Assembly: GCA_023634235.1 (NCBI GenBank)
Contig: JAMKCF010000015.1
Span: 2,209,698-2,273,697 of the forward strand
Direction of reading: 5' to 3'
Length of the DNA: 64,000 bases
From: Pisaster brevispinus
Taxonomy: Eukaryota > Echinodermata > Asteroidea > Forcipulatida > Asteriidae
Part shown: piece after piece, positions 11,829 through 22,886 of the stretch
Layout of the letters: each line of letters opens with the position of its first letter
How positions within the stretch are numbered: the stretch's first letter is position 1
Notes under the pieces: generated by a model
Told to the model about the DNA's origin: nothing
Databases searched by the model: none
The model's input: the letters and a program-made list of their open reading frames with translations, nothing else
Translations under genes and position numbers: made by a program

Positions 11829-11860
11829 TATATAAGCGTTGAAACTTCGCGTCACTCAAC
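11829..11860 (+). promoter_or_regulatory. candidate core promoter with TATA box
   Basis: TATATAAG at 11829-11836 is followed about 25 bp later by GTCACTC, a partial initiator match around A11854. No convincing ORF follows: the ATG at 11939 opens only six codons. If real, it would drive a spliced or non-coding transcript. The upstream motif cluster strengthens the idea, but a TATA match alone is common in AT-rich DNA. Confidence 0.25.
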
Positions 11861-12627
11861 AAGCGTGCGTCTCTGATTGCCGTCAGCCATTTCCCAGTAT
11901 TCGCCTGCCTACTAAATAAAAGTTAATACTAAAATAGCATGGACAACAGACCAATTTGAAGTTCATTATCTAGTATTCAATGAACCGTAATCGACGATGG
12001 GATGGCAAATGAGCTGGATTTAGTGCTAGCTATGGCCTCCAATGGCGCCCGTTAGTCTGGTAGTCGGTACTCTGAACTCGTAGAGCAACGCATCAGTGCG
12101 GTCTAACACGTATATACGGCGGGTGGTTATGTTTAGGGCAAGGCTGACACTTTCACTGTGAGACTGAAGTTAATCTCTCGATAGTTTTATGATTTATATA
12201 TATATATATATTATGTATTATACCACATGATTGCATGTTGGAGCAGCTACAACAATGCAATGTCGAATTTCTTTTTAGAATAGATATGCATGGTTTTTGA
12301 CAACTTCTTTCCAGTTCAGAAAAACATTGAAGATTTCCTCAGGAACGTTGTCAAGGAATAGCCGATGAATTGGTCATGAACGTAGTCTACTTGACCTTCG
12401 ACACCTTTCAGCGCTCTGACCCCGGACATCCGGTTCAGTCGAAGGGAAGAGTGATGATCACCGATTCGTCCAGTATCGGTTTTCACCTATTTGAAGTGGC
12501 AGTCGCTTTATAAAGCATGGAGCTATGTTATGCTAAAGGTGACATTGCTTGTCCTTTACAAAAAAAAATTGCAATCAAACCAGCCCTTTGATCGTTGGAC
12601 CACGTTTTATCACCTGTGAAAAAATCA
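11861..12627. other. non-coding DNA
   Basis: No gene is recognised. A short (TA)n run occupies about 12197-12211. Confidence 0.5.
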
Positions 12628-12692
12628 TCACGTGATCTCGACCTTCTACCCCTGGACAAATAAGCCATATATATCACGTGTGGTATCACGTG
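12628..12692. promoter_or_regulatory. cluster of three CACGTG E-boxes
   Basis: CACGTG occurs at 12629-12634 (inside the palindrome TCACGTGA), 12675-12680 and 12687-12692. The last two share the context TATCACGTGT and start 12 bp apart. USF, MITF/TFE and MYC-MAX type bHLH factors bind this core. No adjacent gene is visible. Confidence 0.3.
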
Positions 12693-14040
12693 TCATTTGT
12701 CATCCTTTGGTTTTGCCCTCTTTGTGGAGTCCTTCTCTCGAGTGGCACACAATTTCAAAAGTAGCACACTAGTTGAATCAAGTAGGTCCGTGTCACGGGT
12801 ACTTTTTAAAAAGGCAGCGAGTAACTTTCTTGAAGGCTTCCTTTCCATCTCGAATCAAGGAGAAGCCTTTGTCTGTCCGTCCTCATTTATCATCCCCCTC
12901 CACCCCTGTCAAGTGTTTCCAGAAGTTAACCTCGCCCAAGTCTCTTCCTTCTGACACCCTTCCATGATCTTGTCTGACTTTTGTCTTGTACTTAACTCAT
13001 ATCCGTCTACCCTATTCATTTCACGCGCGCGCTCTCTCTCTAATCGCACACCTTTTCATCAATCTTCAAAGACCTACAAATCATCAAAACATGATTTTTA
13101 ATACTAGATGTTTTTTCCTCCTGCACGTTGCGTGTTGAGCGATGATTATTTTTTTTTTTCATCAGCCTCTGATATGACGCCAGTGATCTTGGCCGGATCA
13201 CGCCCCCTCCCTTTCCGCAAAGCAGAATATATTCGATACATGAGAGGAAAAACAAAACAATTGCAAGCATAAAGGAATTTGATTATTTTATAATCATGTT
13301 ACAAATGAACGTGTATTAAGAGAACTTCTTTATTTTGCTCCCAACATGTGTGAAACAACTTGAGAAAGCATCCATTGAGGCGAGGCAAGATTGAGCACCT
13401 CGTCCTTTCTGTCCAGCCCGGCTGTCTGTCCCTCCTGCCTCCCTCATTGCCTCCTCGTCTACTCTTAGCCTTGTAATCATGGTAACAGGGTCGAAGAGAG
13501 TACTTCACTCTAGCTTCACGAGCAATTGAGCACAGTACTCGAGTGGTAGATTCGTCCGATGGCTCGGTCAGGCATCGGCAGGAGACTCAGGGGTCACTGA
13601 GCCGGACTTGATAATAATTTATCCATAAACTTTTTAAGACAATCAGTCAGTTGAATACGTAGGTACTGCGCTTTAATGTCCATCCCGTGTATCACTAATG
13701 ATGGTTTGTATGGGATGGATTCATTTGGCATGTTGCGCGACATGGAGGGGGTCTCGTGTAAATGATTATCAATGTTTGGTTCGGCCTCCGTAGCCCATGT
13801 AATGCTCTTACTCGTAATTGTGTCTTGAAGTCTTTATTTGGCACTCGTCACCTACTCATCCATCGGGCGCCTTAACCCAGCCATGGACCTTTCAAGTCTT
13901 CCAAGTGGACCAAGTAACTGTCTTTCACGTTTGTTTTCTAACCCATGTAATTGACATCTAACGTATACTTCATGCCCTCTCTCTTCAGCGTCTTGTTTTG
14001 TGTCCTAAAGATGTTGGCAGGTTGCTTTTGTCAGATAGTC
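12693..14040. other. non-coding DNA
   Basis: No gene is seen. The segment 12700-12960 is pyrimidine-rich, giving two overlapping spurious ORFs. A short CG/CT run lies at about 13022-13041. Confidence 0.5.
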
Positions 14041-14095
14041 AGGTCGTATCCAAAATGGAGGCTACGGCTACAGCTACGACTGTTGCTATACGGTA
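14041..14095. mobile_element. partial left arm of family L element
   Basis: This stretch, beginning AGGTCGTATCC and continuing GGAGGCTACGGCTACAGCTA, repeats the first half of the full element that starts at 14118. It ends around CGACTGTTGCTATACGG without a right arm, so it is a truncated copy or a tandem duplication of the left arm. Confidence 0.6.
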
Positions 14096-14117
14096 GATTG
14101 CTTTATCAGATACTTAA

Positions 14118-14258
14118 AGGCCGTATCTGAATTGGAGGTTACGGCTACAGCTACGACTGTTGCTAAGGGTGTTGCTGAGAACGTCCTGTACTTCAACACA
14201 TGATGACGCGGCGATCAAGCCGTAGCCGTAGCCGTAGCCGCCAAGTCGGACACGGCCT
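14118..14258. mobile_element. family L inverted-repeat element, copy 1
   Basis: The element starts AAGGCCGTATCTGAATTGG and continues into GGCTAC hexamers. It ends in the complement, GTAGCC hexamers then GCCAAGTCGGACACGGCCT. Between the arms is a short spacer with GTTGCTGAGAACGTCC. It is about 140 bp and non-coding, a foldback-type MITE. The terminal repeats contain a variable number of GGCTAC units. Confidence 0.7.
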
Positions 14259-15409
14259 GTTGTCGTGTTCCCTATGTGAAAAAAAGCAATGACCAATAGC
14301 TATTGTCACACCGTAAAAGGGCCCTGACTGTTTAAAATGCTGTTACAGGTTGTGGCTGGAATACAAACAAGATGGCGGCACTGCAAAGCCTTTAGGATGT
14401 CTGCTTTCACGGGATCTTTGATATCGTGTCACATGGATTGTTTTAATTCCCCGTGTGAGTAATGCGTACTCGCCGATACCTCTTGCTCGTGGTTATCAAG
14501 TCACTTTAAATCTCCCCAGACGTTAATTGACAGGTAAATACCATAATCAGACAAGATCATTGACGCTTCTAGCTCGAAACAAGTAGGTAAAATAGACAGG
14601 GGACTGACATAAACGTAGTTAGATAGAGCACACAGCAGCAGTAACCATGTGAGTGAACTATCTCCTAGATCGGATAGAGTGACAGTCATTATCATTATAA
14701 ACGTCACTCATGTCCGAGCGTCTACCCAATAGACGGCGTGTTTACTGGAGACAAACTGACGTTAATTCCTCTAATGCATGTAGTCTGCCAATTAACGAGC
14801 TTTTAGCAACCTCGTGAATGTCATTGAAGGGCAGTTGTCTTCCTTAAGATAAGGCTGAACTTTTTTCTCGTCTCTTTTTTGTTGTTGGTATTAATCACAA
14901 ATAAACTTGGTCTTTCTTTGACCTTTTAGTTTAGTGCAAGTATACAACAAAAACATTGATCACGTGTTAGCAAGATTTACTCGATGGAATAATGATAAAT
15001 GTAAGCGCCCCGTATAGAGTTATATTATTTATCGATATGACTGTAACATTAATCAATATTTATGTTTACTTTTTTTAAATGAATGAAAAACAGATAAGCA
15101 CTCACAATATTTGCTGCTGTACTGCTCATTAATATTATCATTTAAAAAAAAATGCAAATCATGTTATTCTGGTTATTCCATTATAATTTCGAGGGAAGTG
15201 GCTGGCATTTTAATCCCACGGTCTGTGTAGTTCTTACACACATCTCAAGTTTAAGTAAGTTCTGTCTCCATATTTAAGTGTTATTTCCCCATTTACATTT
15301 CGTGTCCCTTCGTGTCACCTTCAGCCGTGTTAAACGTCAGACACCTCTTTCGCCTCCACCTCATTTTCATTTGGGACTGACTGTACTCACTCATCCTACT
15401 TCCCAATTC
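14259..15409. other. non-coding DNA with a short homeodomain-site patch
   Basis: No gene is seen. AAGATGGCGGC, a YY1-type site, lies near 14370. The patch 14758-14800 (GTTAATTCC, CTAATGCATG, CCAATTAACG) is dense in homeodomain cores and may be regulatory. The part 14930-15200 is AT-rich. Confidence 0.45.
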
Positions 15410-15840
15410 ATTTTCTTCTTCTAATGTTCTGCATCATCATCATCATCCTTTCCCTTCGCCGACCGCGCCATGGTCTTTCGACATCTCAACATCTCCGCGG
15501 CGATTTGAGCCCCGTACGTGCCCCTGAGCTCCCCCCGGCCATCATCCCTCTAAAGCCGCCGACACGAATGAGCTATCGGCCGTTAACGTTATCCTGTCAC
15601 CGCCATCTATCTTTCTCAAGCCTAAATGCTTTGTCGCCTTTCACCAAACCGAGAATGTTGTTTACCCAAACACGCTATCGCCTGGAAATCGAGAGGTATC
15701 CGGGATCGAGGAAAAACTCCGCCGTTAGATATCCGCCAAACCCTCGCTGTTGTACACCGCCATCGTCCTCGTGTCAACTGCCCCCTTGAACAATCGAAGA
15801 GTGATGTTTGCAATTCAAACCAAGCGTGAAATGCGCACTT
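15410..15840. other. GC-rich, C-over-G skewed block with overlapping ORFs
   Basis: The block is richer in C and CpG than its surroundings and free of dispersed repeats. Several plus-strand frames stay open together (15424-15789, 15626-15829, 15750-15989), and a minus-strand frame does too. Multiple open frames reflect base skew rather than one protein, and no domain is visible. It could be an untranslated exon or a regulatory element. Confidence 0.3.
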
Positions 15841-17985
15841 TGATTTTCTTCCTATTTTTTTTCTGCATTACACCCTCGTTTTTAGCGGCCCGTATTTCTA
15901 GCCAAAGGACTGATAGTGGCTGTGTACACTCGTGCACCAATCACAAAGTGGCACCCAAAATGCGGTCCGTCTGTCTTGGCGCAGACTGAGCAGGGTAATT
16001 GAGCTAAAATAATATTGTGAAAGTCACTCACTGACTAGATCCTGTTGTCTTTTTTTAATTTGAGGCTTTGGCATTGCAGTTAATGCATTTTGTCGATACA
16101 GTTTAAACAGTTAATTAAATAATCCAAGGATAGACGTTTGTGGTGGCCATTCTGTTATAAGCAACAAACGAAAAACACCGTTCAAGTGAGCTTTAAACCG
16201 TCATGGATTATAAAATATACCTCGTTCTACCCAATAGAGATGATGCAAGCTTTAGTTTGTCGACAGAAAACAGTCACCCTACTCTCCCAGTGAGGTTTAG
16301 AATCAATCTCCCGTTTGTTCAAGCAACCCACTTCAAATTAAGGTTCTAAGAATACGAGATGCTTCTTTGTCAGGCTCAGTATTTGGGAGTTTCTGTTCAG
16401 AAATTAAAGACACCCTCTCATTGGAGAAACACGGAGCATCAGTTGGTTTTCGTAACTTAGTAGCCCTGTAGGCAACAAGACTACAAGTCTCAGATTCGTG
16501 CTAGGCGCTCACCTGTCCTGAAAGCAAAAAAAAAAACACACACAAAATTAACGACTTCCCCACCTGACACTTTGACGATCAAACCCTACCGTTTATTGTC
16601 TTTCTGATATTTCTCCATAATTAAAATTCCCTGAGTCATCGTGCAGCAGACTGAGCATAAAACATTTCATCCTCTCGACAGTTTTGGCGGGTTAATTCCC
16701 CCTCCCAATTTTCCCGCCATATTTCTTGCGCCAATTTTTGTCGCACCAATTACCCGTTTGGTGGGTTCTGCCTATCGGATATCGTGACGAGTAAAACCAG
16801 GGGCATAGACTTCTACCGAGGTTCATCCGTCATGACTTATGCTTGACATAAGAGAAAGTAATGCCCTAGAACACGAGTGCTCAGCGAGAAGGCTGGGATG
16901 AAAATAGACTTGAACATGTCCTCCGTGTTAAATAACCCACCATGGAGAAATTATTAGACTTGTGCATTTCCTCCAAGTTAACTACAAGAAGATGGGGTTT
17001 CGTTGTACCCAGATCTATGTACTGGGAGAGTTGGGACAACTTGCGATAAGAAGCTATTTGCGGTCCCCAAACCGCATGTGCGCACACAGGGTGCCAGACT
17101 AGACTGCACATGGGGGCTGTGCTTCATTTTGGGTCGAAAATGTCATCCAGCAACCACGTGACCAAAGAAAACTGGTCCCACCATGTCCCAACTCATCTCG
17201 ACACAAAGTTGTGGATGTACCGTTCGATCGTTCTGAGATGAAGGTTGACAATAGTCTGGTGACTTTTCACGCGGTGTTGTTTTAGCCTTTCTGTGCGCAG
17301 GGAGTCCGACAGCGGTGCTCAATGCATGCAGTACAAAGCAATGTATAGTTCAGTACATCATTATGATTTTAATGTCATGCAAATAAAAGTATGTTAACGA
17401 ACAAACAAGCAGTAGGCCTACTACCCGCTGTCAAAAGCATCCTCGATCCTTTTGTGTGACTGAGTAAGCCAGCTAAACCATGAGGCTCCTTGGCGCTCCT
17501 CTTCTTTTTGGCGCCAAAAATTAAAATGAAGCAATTTGTCCTGGAAGAAATCTTATACTGCTGACCTCGATACACGAATTATATTCAACCCCGTGAACCA
17601 ATCTCCAAAACGGATATCTATGTTTTGAGTTTTTCATGATAGGCCTCTACTTATACAGCGATGTGAGATTTTACTGAGAATCGCAATGTGTAGAAATAAA
17701 TTCCCATGGTGTTTAACCTTTTTTTAATCACAGCATGGTAAACAAATTAATTTCCCTCTTTCATCAAAAACTATAAATCGTCAATTTAAGACAAGTAATT
17801 TTGTTGCGCCCATTTCATAACACACACGGGAGGTTCTACTTCCCGTGCTCCGATTAAGTTACGAACCAAAAAATGTGTTCTTTTTTTTTTAAAGTAAGTA
17901 ATAATATGTGTTATTTGATTAGCGGTTTTTGTTGAATTGCAATTATTATCATTACCCCTATCACTGAGTTCAACATTCTCTACAA
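15841..17985. other. non-coding DNA
   Basis: No gene is recognised in these 2.1 kb. An E2F-type site group at 16682-16735 is listed separately. The rest is unremarkable. Confidence 0.5.
16682..16735. promoter_or_regulatory. group of three E2F-like sites
   Basis: TTTTGGCGGG (16682-16691), TTCCCGCC on the opposite strand (16711-16718) and TTGCGCCAA (from 16726) match the E2F/DP consensus TTTSSCGC on alternating strands within 55 bp. No TATA box or ORF follows. Confidence 0.3.
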
Positions 17986-18535
17986 TCCATTCAGGAAGTT
18001 GTCTGACTTTGTAGGGTGTGGCAACTGTCCCTGAGTTTAACACCCAGAGTCATCCAGATTCCTATTTAGGAAAACGTCTGACTTTGTTGGGTTTGGCAAC
18101 TGTCCCCGAGTAAACCATTTCAAATCTTCCTAAATCCTATTCAGGAAGTAGTCTCTGACTTCCTATCCAGGAAGTTTGTAGGGTATGTAGTATGGCAACT
18201 GTCCCTGAGTTTACCACCCAGAGTCATCCAGAATCCTATTCAGGAAGTTGTCTGACTTCGTACGGTATGGCAACTGTCCCTGAGTTTACCACCTAGAGTC
18301 ATCCAGAGTCTTATTTAGGAAAACGTCTGACTTTGTTGGGTTTGGCAACTGTCCCTGAGTTTACCATTCCGAATCTTCGAGAATCCTATTCAGGAAGTTG
18401 TCCGACTTTGTAGGGTATGGCAACTGTCCCTAAGTTACGTCCCGAATCTTCCAAAATCTTATTCAGGAAGTTGTCTGACTTCCTATGTAGGAAGTTGCCT
18501 GACTTTGTTGGATTTGGTACTGTGTGTCCGAATAA
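17986..18535. repeat. tandem array of a ~75-bp unit, about seven copies
   Basis: Each unit contains CAGGAAGTTGTCTGACTTTG, then GGGTATGGCAACTGTCCCTG, then AGTTTACCACCCAGAGTCAT and a CCAGAATCCTATT linker. Unit starts fall near 17992, 18067, 18144, 18240, 18316, 18390 and 18464. Two alternating unit types exist: one with AGGAAGTTGTCTG and one with AGGAAAACGTCTG plus TTGTTGGGTTTGG, suggesting expansion as a dimer. Units are diverged and non-coding. Confidence 0.85.
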
Positions 18536-19082
18536 CTATTTATAAATTGGAAGAGGTAATCCAAGTCCAAACATTTGGGAATTGAGATATTACGATAGGG
18601 TGGAGAGCCCCCAGACAAATATGGGAGGCAAGGTTTTTAAGTCGCGAGTTTAAAACAACTCAAAGGCAAATAAAAGTGCTTAAATCTCTAATTTAGAGCT
18701 GTTTGTCATTACAAAATACCTTAATGATTGGACGAAAGCCTACCAAGAGAATGACTGAACGTCTATAAAAATACATAAAATGTACTTTTATTGCTGCGAT
18801 CGTAGACATGTAATAAATCACGATACCGATAACTGTTATGCTACAGATGCTAACAGATGCTGATCGGTAACGCGTGAAGGCAATTTAGAGACTCAAATAT
18901 GATGGTAGACCAAAATATGCTTTCATTTTGATATCGTAATATAATAAAATGGTTTTGTGGCGGTATGATGTCGCCTCAACCCGCTGGAACAAAGCTGGAA
19001 GTCGACAATGCTGTCTTTATTTAAGTGTGTTTTAGAACGTTACTGGTATACCTTGTTTGTTCCACGAAGCTCATTTCTGAAC
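18536..19082. other. AT-rich non-coding DNA
   Basis: Nothing recognisable lies between the tandem array and the SINE. Confidence 0.5.
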
Positions 19083-19470
19083 GTGTCGTGGCTGAGCGGT
19101 CTAGTTCACTGGACCCAAGCTCTGGTATTGTCAGCAGCACAGTGTGGGTTCGAATCCCGGTCATGACACTTGTGCCATTAATTGAGCAGGGCACATAACC
19201 ATCTATGTTTCGTTAAAAAGAAATGGGAAGGTAGTGCATTCTGCTCTACCAGCCAGGCTCCTAGTGGATGATACCGATGCAAACATGTGAAGAGGGTAAC
19301 CCTGTTTCAGCCCCATGGGCAGGTGGCAACGTGCCCCTGGTGGCAGTTGATTTGAGTTGATAGCCCAAATCAGTCAAGTGTAGCCCTCACCTTGAAGTGG
19401 CCACCCTGCATTGTGATGTAAGGCGATATCTCATGTAAAAAATAAATATATACATATTTTAACCTTCGGG
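19083..19470 (+). mobile_element. tRNA-Leu-derived SINE, copy 1
   Basis: Positions 19083-19169 fold as a class II tRNA. The acceptor GTGTCGT pairs with ATGACAC, a box A (TGGCTGAGCGG) and box B (GGTTCGAATCCC) are present, and the anticodon loop CCCAAGC carries CAA (Leu) but has lost the invariant T33. The long body that follows includes GGTAGTGCATTCTGCTC and the region ends in an A/T-rich tail after GCGATATCTCATG. The mutated anticodon loop and SINE body rule out a working tRNA gene. Its pol III boxes match those of the copy at 35389. Confidence 0.75.
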
Positions 19471-19590
19471 TTTCTTCCAATACACCTGTTGCTAATCTTA
19501 ACTCATATAGCAGTACAAACCATTGTCATTTCTCAAGTAATAACAACAACACTGCCCGAAGTGGACATTTTGCTACTAACTTTGTAACTC

Positions 19591-19723
19591 AGGCCGTACC
19601 CGCATTGGCGGCTACGGCTACGGCTACGACTGTTGCTAAGAGGATTGCTCAGGACGTCCTCCCATTCATCATCACTTGATGAGGCGGCGATCCAGCCGTA
19701 GCCGCCAATTCGGACATGGACTT
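19591..19723. mobile_element. family L inverted-repeat element, copy 2
   Basis: The element runs from AGGCCGTACCCGCATTGG, then GGCTAC hexamers, to AGCCGTAGCCGCCAATTCGG and ACATGGA. The spacer keeps CGACTGTTGCTAAG and GAGGCGGCGATC, as in copy 1. It is non-coding. Confidence 0.7.
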
Positions 19724-19774
19724 GTTCCAAGTCTCGTACCGAAGTGTCCACTTTCGAAATCACTGACGGAGTCC

Positions 19775-19846
19775 AAGCCGAAGCCTAAGCGTAAGCCTAA
19801 GCCAGAGCCTAAGCCTTAGCCTAAGCCGGAGCTTAAACCGAAGCTG
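19775..19846. repeat. degenerate hexamer array (TTAGGC-like on the minus strand)
   Basis: Twelve consecutive six-base units, mostly AAGCCT or AAGCCG with point changes, occupy 72 bp. GCCTAA, the complement of TTAGGC, occurs four times in register. It lies just beyond a family L copy, whose arms also contain hexamers (GTAGCC), so slippage from a related sequence is a possible origin. Confidence 0.7.
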
Positions 19847-20794
19847 TTGTTTCAAAAACGGCAGAGGTTTAGAAGAACGTCTGTATAGAGCCAATCGATA
19901 TTCAACCTCAACCCCAACATTATTGTTCGAGCAAATTGTATAACAACCTCCATAGTTTTGTTTTTCTTCATCTCGCAGTCATCGAAATCGATCTTGTGTG
20001 CTGGTTAAAACCTCTTTCGCAATGTCCCAATCTTGAACATCTGCCTGTTTACGAATGACTCGGACTTTAAACTAATTTAAAATTTAACCCCAAAACCTCG
20101 CCCACACATCATAACTTCCCTCTAGCACTTTGTCTTACAAAACTGCTTTTCCAAAAGTTCCCGAGTAAAACTTTGACACGGCTAAGCAGCCCTTTGATGT
20201 ACTACTGCCGTGTATTTTTAACTCTCGACAGGTGCCCGAACCACCCCTAGGTCGATGTACTTAGTCTTCCTTACCTGCTGTTAATTCTAAACTATTGTTT
20301 TTCAACAGCGCCGACCGGTTGTTGCAACTTGAGTATATTAATGGCAATGCACGCCACAGTGATGGATGACTATCTTAACGTCAAATCGAGTCGGAAACCA
20401 GACTACCATTAGCGCGTATCCTGAACAATATGCATCCCCAGTATTGCAGTACAACAACGAGTCGGGCACTAGACCGCCATCAGCATATACTTACAAGGGA
20501 CTACTACTAGCGTTTTATTGTATTAAGATTAATCGTTCACTTTACCATTCGCCTTGACTTTCCTCTCTATCGCTCACGGAATAAAACATTAAAGATACAA
20601 CTTGAGTAATGACCACTTCACCTACGAAAACTTGTATTCTCTCTGAAATGATACACTGGGCAAGTATCGAATCGCCTTAACAAACTCATATACTTCTGTC
20701 TCTGTAATTATTATCATCGAAAAGAACCGACGGAAAACATTAAGGATGAAATGCAAGACACGAACTGTACATACGCTGGCCTACTGTAAGGTAC
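19847..20794. other. non-coding DNA
   Basis: No gene is recognised. A minus-strand donor-like site (CAG|GTAAGG, plus positions around 20270) has no convincing partner acceptor. Confidence 0.5.
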
Positions 20795-21213
20795 ACTTCC
20801 ACATTCGGTTTAAAGACAGGTTTATACTTTCTGTAATTGCAAAGACCTGTATCCTCACTTGGTGTATCCCAACATATGCATGAAATAACAAACCGGTGAA
20901 AATTTGGGCTCAACGGGTCATCGAAGTTGCAAGAAAACAATGAAAGAAAAAAATCACCCTCGTTGCATACACTTGTGTGCTTTCAGATACTTGAGAAAGG
21001 CTTCGTGCCTGAAGCCTTTCTCAGACTAAATTTTTGGGGGTGAAACAATTCACCTCCTTCTCTACAACTACATTACTTCAAAGGGTTCGTTTCTAACAGT
21101 GTTTTATAATATCAGCAGCTCCCCAGTGCTCTTTACCAAGTAAGTTTTTGTTATGGTCATTAACTTGTGGAGTAAATACCGTAAGTACACCCTGCCTTTA
21201 AACGCAACTCGTT
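20795..21213 (-). repeat. family A dispersed repeat, copy 1 (inverted orientation)
   Basis: This belongs to a family with at least six further pieces in the window. It shares ATGAAATAACAAACCGGTGA, a TTGTGTGCTTTCAGA block, ACTTCAAAGGGTTCGTTTCT, TTTATAATATCAGCAGCTCC and the end TACACCCTGCCTTTAA. A perfect 12-bp stem (GAGAAAGGCTTC 20993-21004 with GAAGCCTTTCTC 21011-21022) lies in the middle. No ORF is present. From memory it resembles a high-copy sea-star repeat, which was not verified. Confidence 0.7.
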
Positions 21214-22261
21214 GAACGTTTTCGCGGTTTTCAAAATACACTTTTCCGCCGTGCTCATAAAAAAAAAGAAGACGGACAGGTGCTAGTTTGCGGGAGTTCA
21301 GCTTCCCTAGAAGCCACCTGTTCATCTTGAAAACAAAAGGGTTGAAAATAACTACGAGTGGATCTTTTTAAACTGCTGCCTCTCCCTCCGTGTTTTCATT
21401 GTTGTGGTTTTTCTGCGCTCTATTCTGCTCTCTCCACCTAGCTCCATCATCCCCCCCCCCCACCTTTTTCAATGACTCCGTATCGCGAATCGACAGCCAC
21501 TTAATAAACTGCTTCTCGCCACAAGGAAACTTCTGAATCAAATCTGACAGTGTCATTTGAGCACATCTATTATCTGGAAGAGAAAAATAAATCAAAACTT
21601 CGTTCTTTCTCAAGGATATTTACTTTCGGGGAAAATTGCAGGCGAGTGTTCTGATACACGTAAACCGAATTATTGCGCGGGGTGGTTATTGTAGCAGTGT
21701 CAATGATGTTTATTGGTGAAAATGAAATGTTTACATTATTCAAGTCCGTGTTTGGTAAATGTTTGTGACCACCGTTTTTTCCCCCTCAGAGATGTCTAAA
21801 TCACTCAATGTAATATCTATAAATTCAAGGCAAATCAACAGATACAGCTTGTACATGTCACCCGTACACTGTTCCCGTTCATTTTTTTCTGTTATTCTTT
21901 TTTATCTGCGCAACTGACGTTCTCCCTTTTGTCACAACTTGATTCTCGGCTAAAGAAAATGAAATTTCCGAACTTAGAACCTTCTCTCCTTATATTTCTT
22001 ATTGATAAATAGTGGTCTTTATTTGCCACAAACATTGCTCTTCTGCAAACACATTGATATAACTATTTTGTACTTCCAACCAAATATAGTGAACTTGTCT
22101 TTCATATTTTAAGACCAAAGAATCTCTACGATCACAGTCTTAATTCAGTCATATCGAAACGAAATAAATATTGTTATATAAATTGGCTGATTATTTCAGA
22201 ATGCGCTTGAACTGTTTTGCGTGTGTGTATACACTTTCGATTATACTTGCGTATGGCTAGT
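21214..22261. other. non-coding DNA
   Basis: No gene is seen. A C11 run lies at about 21451-21461. The rest is AT-rich unique-looking sequence. Confidence 0.5.
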
Positions 22262-22370
22262 TTTTGGCGCGCTTTAAACCGCCTTTTTTTTAATGTTCTC
22301 GAAGGCAACCGTGGTGGCGGGAATGAAGGATAGGTTTTGGCGGGAGATTGGATGGGATGGCGGCGCCATG
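22262..22370. promoter_or_regulatory. E2F and YY1-like site cluster
   Basis: TTTTGGCGCGC (22262-22272), GTGGCGGGAA (22314-22323) and TTTTGGCGGGAG (22334-22345) match E2F. GATGGCGGCGCCATGG (22355-22370) contains a YY1-like GATGGCGGC. The run then continues through ATGGCGCG. This is CpG-rich relative to its surroundings and promoter-like, but no ORF or TATA box follows. Confidence 0.35.
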
Positions 22371-22886
22371 GTTATCGTGCGAGACGCGTGATGGACGAAG
22401 TTAATGGCGCGAGCTATGATGGATGGCTGCTCGTAAGGCTACAACAGCCCCATGCTTAATTTTCTCCTCCTCTTTAAAGGAGAGATGTTGAATACCACCC
22501 CCCCCTCCTTGCATCCTGTTCTCATCTCCTGACGACGAGGTCCTTGGGCCAGGAGTTTGCGAGATGGAGCAGGCTTGTCAAGTTAAGATAACACGTGCTT
22601 AATTACCAATAAAACAGTAATGAGAATGAAATAATATACGAGTTGTGTCCACGTGTTTATACTCTGACAACATTGTGTATAGGTAGTGCGTTGGATGTTC
22701 TTGGACCAGTCAAATTGGACTGAAGATGTCGAAGTTGTAGTTATTGTTCATTGTCTTGAATTAATTTGATACCGCCTGATGGCCAAGTATTGTGCCGCTA
22801 TCAACTTTTTTTGCATTTCGTATTTCTGCCTCTGAATCAAATGTAATGATAGGCCTAGTTGTATTTTGGTTTCCATTGATTTGCAC
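22371..22886. other. non-coding DNA
   Basis: Nothing recognisable, apart from a C-rich tract around 22497-22505. Confidence 0.5.

Noticed and set aside
15424..15989. Overlapping ORFs as a proline/arginine-rich protein
   Set aside because: Several frames on both strands are open together because of C-rich composition; none is favoured.
17986..18535. CRISPR-like array
   Set aside because: Units are about 75 bp, diverged and directly adjoining without unique spacers; the DNA is animal.
19083..19169. tRNA-Leu gene
   Set aside because: T33 is lost, the anticodon stem is wobble-rich and the head is followed by a SINE body, so it is a SINE head rather than a functional tRNA.
20262..20330. Minus-strand exon ending at CAG|GTAAGG near 20270
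   Set aside because: No acceptor and no protein-like frame upstream on that strand.
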